A stretch of DNA of 16,243 bases, taken from NCBI GenBank assembly GCA_000438255.1, contig FR901945.1, forward strand, positions 1 to 16,243, read 5' to 3'. Below are positions 13,653-16,243 of this stretch, one piece after another. The stretch is from Clostridium sp. CAG:389 (lineage in GTDB: Bacteria > Bacillota > Clostridia > TANB77 > CAG-508). The first letter of the stretch is position 1; each line of letters opens with the position of its first letter. The position numbers and the translations under genes are program-made. The notes under the pieces were generated by a model. It made no database searches. It had not been told where the DNA came from and worked only from the letters and a program-made list of their open reading frames with translations.

Positions 13653-13904
13653 ATGGAATATAGATATGAACCACAAGGAGTTTGTTCACAAGAAATGATA
13701 ATAGAAGTGGATGGGGATACAATAAAAAAAGTAACAATACAAGGTGGATGTGCAGGAAATACAGTAGGAGTTTCAAGATTAATAGAAGGGATGAAAATAG
13801 AAGAAGCAATAAAAAGACTAAAAGGAATACCTTGTGGATATAAAGGAACATCATGCCCAGACCAATTAGCAAGAGCCCTAGAAGAAATAATAAGAAATAA
13901 ATAA
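13653..13904 (+). CDS. TSCPD domain protein (TIGR03905-like)
   Basis: The 83-residue protein matches the small TSCPD family seen in Clostridia: MEYRYEPQGVCSQEM, IQGGCAGNTVGVSRLIEGM, GIPCGYKGTSCPDQLARAL. Four cysteines, at 11, 33, 61 and 68, sit in the family's conserved positions and could bind a metal ion or Fe-S cluster. TSCPD domains also occur at the C-terminus of some ribonucleotide reductases and related proteins; the free-standing form has no established function that I know. GGAGG lies 7 nt before ATG 13653. It has its own promoter and faces the XRE gene at 13978 across a hairpin. The name is secure at family level only. Confidence 0.9.
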   Translation: MEYRYEPQGVCSQEMIIEVDGDTIKKVTIQGGCAGNTVGVSRLIEGMKIEEAIKRLKGIPCGYKGTSCPDQLARALEEIIRNK

Positions 13905-13935
13905 CAAGAGTTCAAATTATTTGAGTATAATAAAT

Positions 13936-13970
13936 AAAAAAGTTGTCATAAATACTTAATGACAACTTTT
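13936..13970. terminator. Bidirectional terminator between TSCPD and the second XRE gene
   Basis: A 12-bp stem (AAAAGTTGTCAT, 13938-13949 with 13959-13970) has a 9-nt loop. The minus strand has the longer U tract (from A13936-13941), so it mainly ends the XRE transcript; the plus side has only four T. Confidence 0.8.
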
Positions 13971-13977
13971 AATATTT

Positions 13978-14352
13978 CTAAGCAGATAAAATAAAATCTT
14001 TATTAGCAAGTAATAATTTCTTAATCATTTCAATTTGTTTCTTAGATAGGTGAGTGCTATTATCCAAAGAGTACAAATTTTTCATTAATAAAGCAATATC
14101 TAAATCTTGATTTTTGGTTAAATTTTCTGTATCAACATTATCTGATATTCCAAGTAAATAGTCTAATGAAACATTAAATACTGCTGCAATTCTTGATACA
14201 ACATCAATTCTTGGTATTCTCTCACCATTAATATACCTACAAATTGTAACATTTGTAGTACCAACTTTTTCTGCTAATTGGGTTTGAGACATATTGTTCT
14301 CATCTAACAAAACAGTTAATCTATAACTAAAGTTTTCTAAATTAAAATTCAT
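13978..14352 (-). CDS. XRE-family HTH transcriptional regulator
   Basis: The 124-residue protein has an N-terminal Cro/C1-type helix-turn-helix domain (about 5-68): FSYRLTVLLDENNMSQTQLAEKVG, TNVTICRYINGERIPRIDVVSRIAAVF, NVSLDYLLG. A helical C-terminal tail follows (DIALLMKNLYSLDNSTHLSKKQIEMIKKLLLANKD), probably for dimerisation. ATG 14352 is chosen because GGAGGGG lies 5-11 bases upstream; a longer reading adds six residues without a ribosome-binding site. A perfect 20-bp palindrome lies 30 bp upstream, overlapping the likely -10 box, so autorepression is expected. It is downstream of, and on the same strand as, the polysaccharide deacetylase gene, 140 bp apart, and might also be reached by read-through. 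Targets unknown. Confidence 0.9.
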   Translation of the reverse strand: MNFNLENFSYRLTVLLDENNMSQTQLAEKVGTTNVTICRYINGERIPRIDVVSRIAAVFNVSLDYLLGISDNVDTENLTKNQDLDIALLMKNLYSLDNSTHLSKKQIEMIKKLLLANKDFILSA

Positions 14353-14381
14353 AGAACCCCTCCACATCAATTATTATAGAA

Positions 14382-14401
14382 CTATAACTCATGAGTTATA
14401 G
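14382..14401. promoter_or_regulatory. Perfect 20-bp palindrome, likely XRE operator
   Basis: CTATAACTCA and its exact reverse complement are fused with no spacer. A third half-site TTATAG at 14374-14379 makes a second, overlapping dyad with CTATAA (14374-14387). A minus-strand TATAAT (14378-14373) abuts it. Location 30 bp before the XRE start indicates an autoregulatory operator. Confidence 0.7.
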
Positions 14402-14492
14402 AAAAATTACCTAAAATATAAGAATAAAGATACAATTAACCAATTAGTAACAAACACAAACAATAACAAATCCAAAATAAAAAAACAACAAA

Positions 14493-15296
14493 CTAAAACT
14501 GGTTATTAATTAAGTCATAAAAATTTCTAAATTCATATCCCTGAGATTTCAAATAAGAGATGGAAGATTTTAGTACAGTATAAGTTTTATTAACATCAGC
14601 AGTATCGTGCATTAAAATTATCAAAGTGCCTTTATTTTTAGATGTTTTTTTCAAATTATTTAATAATTGATAATCAGAATATTTTTTTTCAGAATCCCTA
14701 TTTAAACAATTCCAATCAACATAAACATAATTTAAGCTTGACAAAACACCAAGTGCATCCTTTTTTTGACTAGTGTATATGTGAGACATATAACCATTAG
14801 GAAACCTAAAAATATGAGAACAATAATTATCCACACCAATAGCCTTTGATATCTCCGCATCAGTAGAAATAATTTCATTTTTAAAAGAATTCATATTTTT
14901 GTATAAAATCTTATTATTATGATTATAACCATGGTTAGCTATGTAATGACCTTCTTCATATTCACGTTTTACTAATTCCGGATGTTCTTTTACATGTTTA
15001 CCCACTACAAAAAAAGTAGCTTTAACATTCTCTTCTTTTAAAATGTCCAAAATATTTCCCGTAGCCTTTGTAGTAGGACCATCATCAAATGTTAGATAAG
15101 CTTTTTTTTCATCAGATTTTTCAATATCATTTAAAGAAATAGTTACATCAATATTAAAAAAAGAATTTTTCGCAAATTCAACAGCATATGAAGGAGAATT
15201 ATAGATAAAGAAAATAGACAATAATATTAAGGAAATTCCTATTAAAATAGAGAACAAATATAAATGATTTCTGTTTTTTATAAATAAAACTTTCAT
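14493..15296 (-). CDS. Membrane-anchored polysaccharide deacetylase (PgdA/NodB family)
   Basis: This family removes N-acetyl groups from peptidoglycan or related glycans, often giving lysozyme resistance. The 267-residue protein has one N-terminal transmembrane anchor (about 11-33) and an extracellular NodB domain. Motifs: TFDDGP (69-74, catalytic Asp71 and metal Asp72), ANHGYNHN with metal His122 and His126, RFPNG (164-168, in place of RxPxG), VDWNCLNRDS, and IILMHD (His230, Asp231). All catalytic residues are present, so activity is likely; whether the substrate is peptidoglycan GlcNAc or another polymer cannot be read from sequence. GGAGG lies about 6 nt before ATG 15296. It follows the GT51 gene on the same strand, separated by a terminator, which links it to wall synthesis. 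Confidence 0.93.
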   Translation of the reverse strand: MKVLFIKNRNHLYLFSILIGISLILLSIFFIYNSPSYAVEFAKNSFFNIDVTISLNDIEKSDEKKAYLTFDDGPTTKATGNILDILKEENVKATFFVVGKHVKEHPELVKREYEEGHYIANHGYNHNNKILYKNMNSFKNEIISTDAEISKAIGVDNYCSHIFRFPNGYMSHIYTSQKKDALGVLSSLNYVYVDWNCLNRDSEKKYSDYQLLNNLKKTSKNKGTLIILMHDTADVNKTYTVLKSSISYLKSQGYEFRNFYDLINNQF

Positions 15297-15332
15297 ATAA
15301 AACCTCCATATAAATATATATATGAAGAAAAT

Positions 15333-15362
15333 AAAAAAATACTACAATAAAGTAGTATTTTT
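15333..15362 (-). terminator. Minus-strand terminator after the GT51 gene
   Basis: An 11-bp stem (15335-15345 with 15352-15362) with a 6-nt loop and a seven-T tail on the minus strand, 9 bases past the GT51 stop codon. Confidence 0.85.
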
Positions 15363-15371
15363 ACATATAGA

Positions 15372-16058
15372 CTATTTAATAGATATAGCTTGTTCTTTTG
15401 TAATATAACCATATTCAAGCATAGTATTTAAAACATGATATTGACGTTTTTTGGCTAATGTAGGATTTACAGTTGGAGCATAGACAGAAGGAGCATTAGG
15501 AACACCAGCAAGCATAGAAGATTCATCTAGATTTAAATCTTTTGGAGCTTTATTATAATATCCATAACTAGCATCATAAATTCCATAATAGCCATCACCA
15601 AAATAAGCAGTATTTACATATAATTCAAATATTTCCTTTTTACTATAATTTTTTTCCAAGTCATATGCCGCAAAAATTTCACCAACTTTTCGAACCCATG
15701 ATTTATCTTGCGAAAAAACAATGTTTTTAGCTACTTGTTGAGTAATAGTACTGCCACCTTCTTGAAGTTCACCTTTTTTTACATTTGTTACAATAGCTCG
15801 TCCGATTGCAATAAAATCAATAGGGCCATGGTCATAGAACCTGTGATCTTCAACACTAATTACAGCATTTCTATAATCAGCAGACATATCTTCAAATTTT
15901 ACAAAATTTTCTTTATTAGTAATTGCATCAACTCGGGTTATTAATGGTTGTGTTTTTAATGCATTTATGTAATAAATTCTTCCAGTTAATAGTATTATTG
16001 AAATAAGTATTATTACTAATAATATTATTGCAAATAATAATTTTCTTATAAATTTCAT
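15372..16058 (-). CDS. Monofunctional peptidoglycan glycosyltransferase (GT51)
   Basis: GT51 enzymes polymerise lipid II into glycan strands at the outer membrane face. The 228-residue product has an N-terminal transmembrane anchor (about 6-26) and the five GT51 motifs: EDHRFYDH (70-77, catalytic Glu70), GGSTITQQVAKN (101-112), RKVGEIFAAYDLEKNYSKKE (123-142, second catalytic Glu127 region), IFELYVNTAYFGDGYYGI (143-160), and the final helix with MLAGVPNAPSVYAP (182-195). It stops after about residue 228 with no transpeptidase domain, like MtgA/SgtB enzymes; class A PBPs are two to three times longer. GGAAGG precedes ATG 16058 by 9 nt. A consensus promoter lies 77 bp upstream. With the deacetylase downstream it forms a small wall-building cluster. 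Confidence 0.94.
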   Translation of the reverse strand: MKFIRKLLFAIILLVIILISIILLTGRIYYINALKTQPLITRVDAITNKENFVKFEDMSADYRNAVISVEDHRFYDHGPIDFIAIGRAIVTNVKKGELQEGGSTITQQVAKNIVFSQDKSWVRKVGEIFAAYDLEKNYSKKEIFELYVNTAYFGDGYYGIYDASYGYYNKAPKDLNLDESSMLAGVPNAPSVYAPTVNPTLAKKRQYHVLNTMLEYGYITKEQAISIK

Positions 16059-16134
16059 ACAAAATCCTTCCTTTGTATTTATATTAATATAATATTTTGT
16101 ATCATTAATGTAATAAACAAATTATTATAAACAC

Positions 16135-16163
16135 ATTATATCTGAAAAAAAGGAGGATGTCAA
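16135..16163 (-). promoter_or_regulatory. Strong consensus promoter of the GT51 gene
   Basis: On the minus strand a perfect TTGACA (16163-16158), a 17-bp spacer and a perfect TATAAT (16140-16135), the best sigma-A match in the window. The leader is about 70 nt. Confidence 0.85.
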
Positions 16164-16169
16164 AAAATA

Positions 16170-16198
16170 TTGTAAAATAAAAAAAGTTATGGTAGAAT
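16170..16198 (+). promoter_or_regulatory. Plus-strand promoter at the right edge
   Basis: TTGTAA (16170-16175), a 17-bp spacer and TAGAAT (16193-16198) with TGG before it (extended -10). It is divergent from the GT51 promoter. Its transcript, from about 16205, leaves the window; the 45 bases after the -10 are relatively GC-rich and contain no ribosome-binding site or start codon. Confidence 0.6.
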
Positions 16199-16243
16199 AC
16201 GGTTGAAGTCAGGTGAGAATCTTTTGTCTGTGTAGTTGGCTAT

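Overview
The window is strongly AT-rich, with AGA, TTA, ATA and AAA as dominant codons, GGAGG ribosome-binding sites and many A-stem/T-tail hairpin terminators. The gene families present (MinD/MinE/RodA, DusB, NdoA-type MazF, HD-GYP, a TSCPD protein of the TIGR03905 type, PgdA-like deacetylase) point to an anaerobic low-GC Firmicute of the Clostridia, probably an uncultured gut lineage. This placement is inferred from family resemblance only.

Layout. 155-1996 encodes a prepilin-like protein ending in a formylglycine-generating-enzyme/C-type-lectin-like domain whose last 35 residues look like a variable region. 2178-4756 is a division and shape operon: minD, minE with a long charged tail, and a rodA interrupted by one extra base near 4474. 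dusB follows (4881-5852), facing a small XRE regulator (5907-6143, minus). That regulator is divergent from a second prepilin-like, fibronectin-III-containing surface protein (6277-7953), with a palindromic operator between them. Next come a GerS/LolA-like membrane-anchored protein (8069-8791) and the toxin-type endoribonuclease ndoA without a neighbouring antitoxin (8865-9215). A minus-strand HD-GYP phosphodiesterase (9259-10197) is divergent from aspS (10406-12148). A PIN-domain protein with a 36-bp tandem repeat (12393-13568) and a TSCPD protein (13653-13904) follow. The right end is on the minus strand: a second XRE regulator (13978-14352) behind a perfect palindrome, a polysaccharide deacetylase (14493-15296) and a GT51 peptidoglycan glycosyltransferase (15372-16058). 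At the right edge a plus-strand promoter fires into a relatively GC-richer segment that runs out of the window.

How the parts fit. Much of the window concerns the cell envelope: septum placement (MinDE), elongation (RodA), glycan polymerisation (GT51), glycan modification (deacetylase) and two membrane-anchored surface proteins. Two small XRE repressors each sit beside a palindrome overlapping their own promoter, the usual layout for autoregulation. Nearly every transcription unit is separated by a clear intrinsic terminator, several of them bidirectional. No CRISPR array, rRNA, tRNA, transposase or complete mobile element was found, and no stretch over 300 bases lacks a gene.
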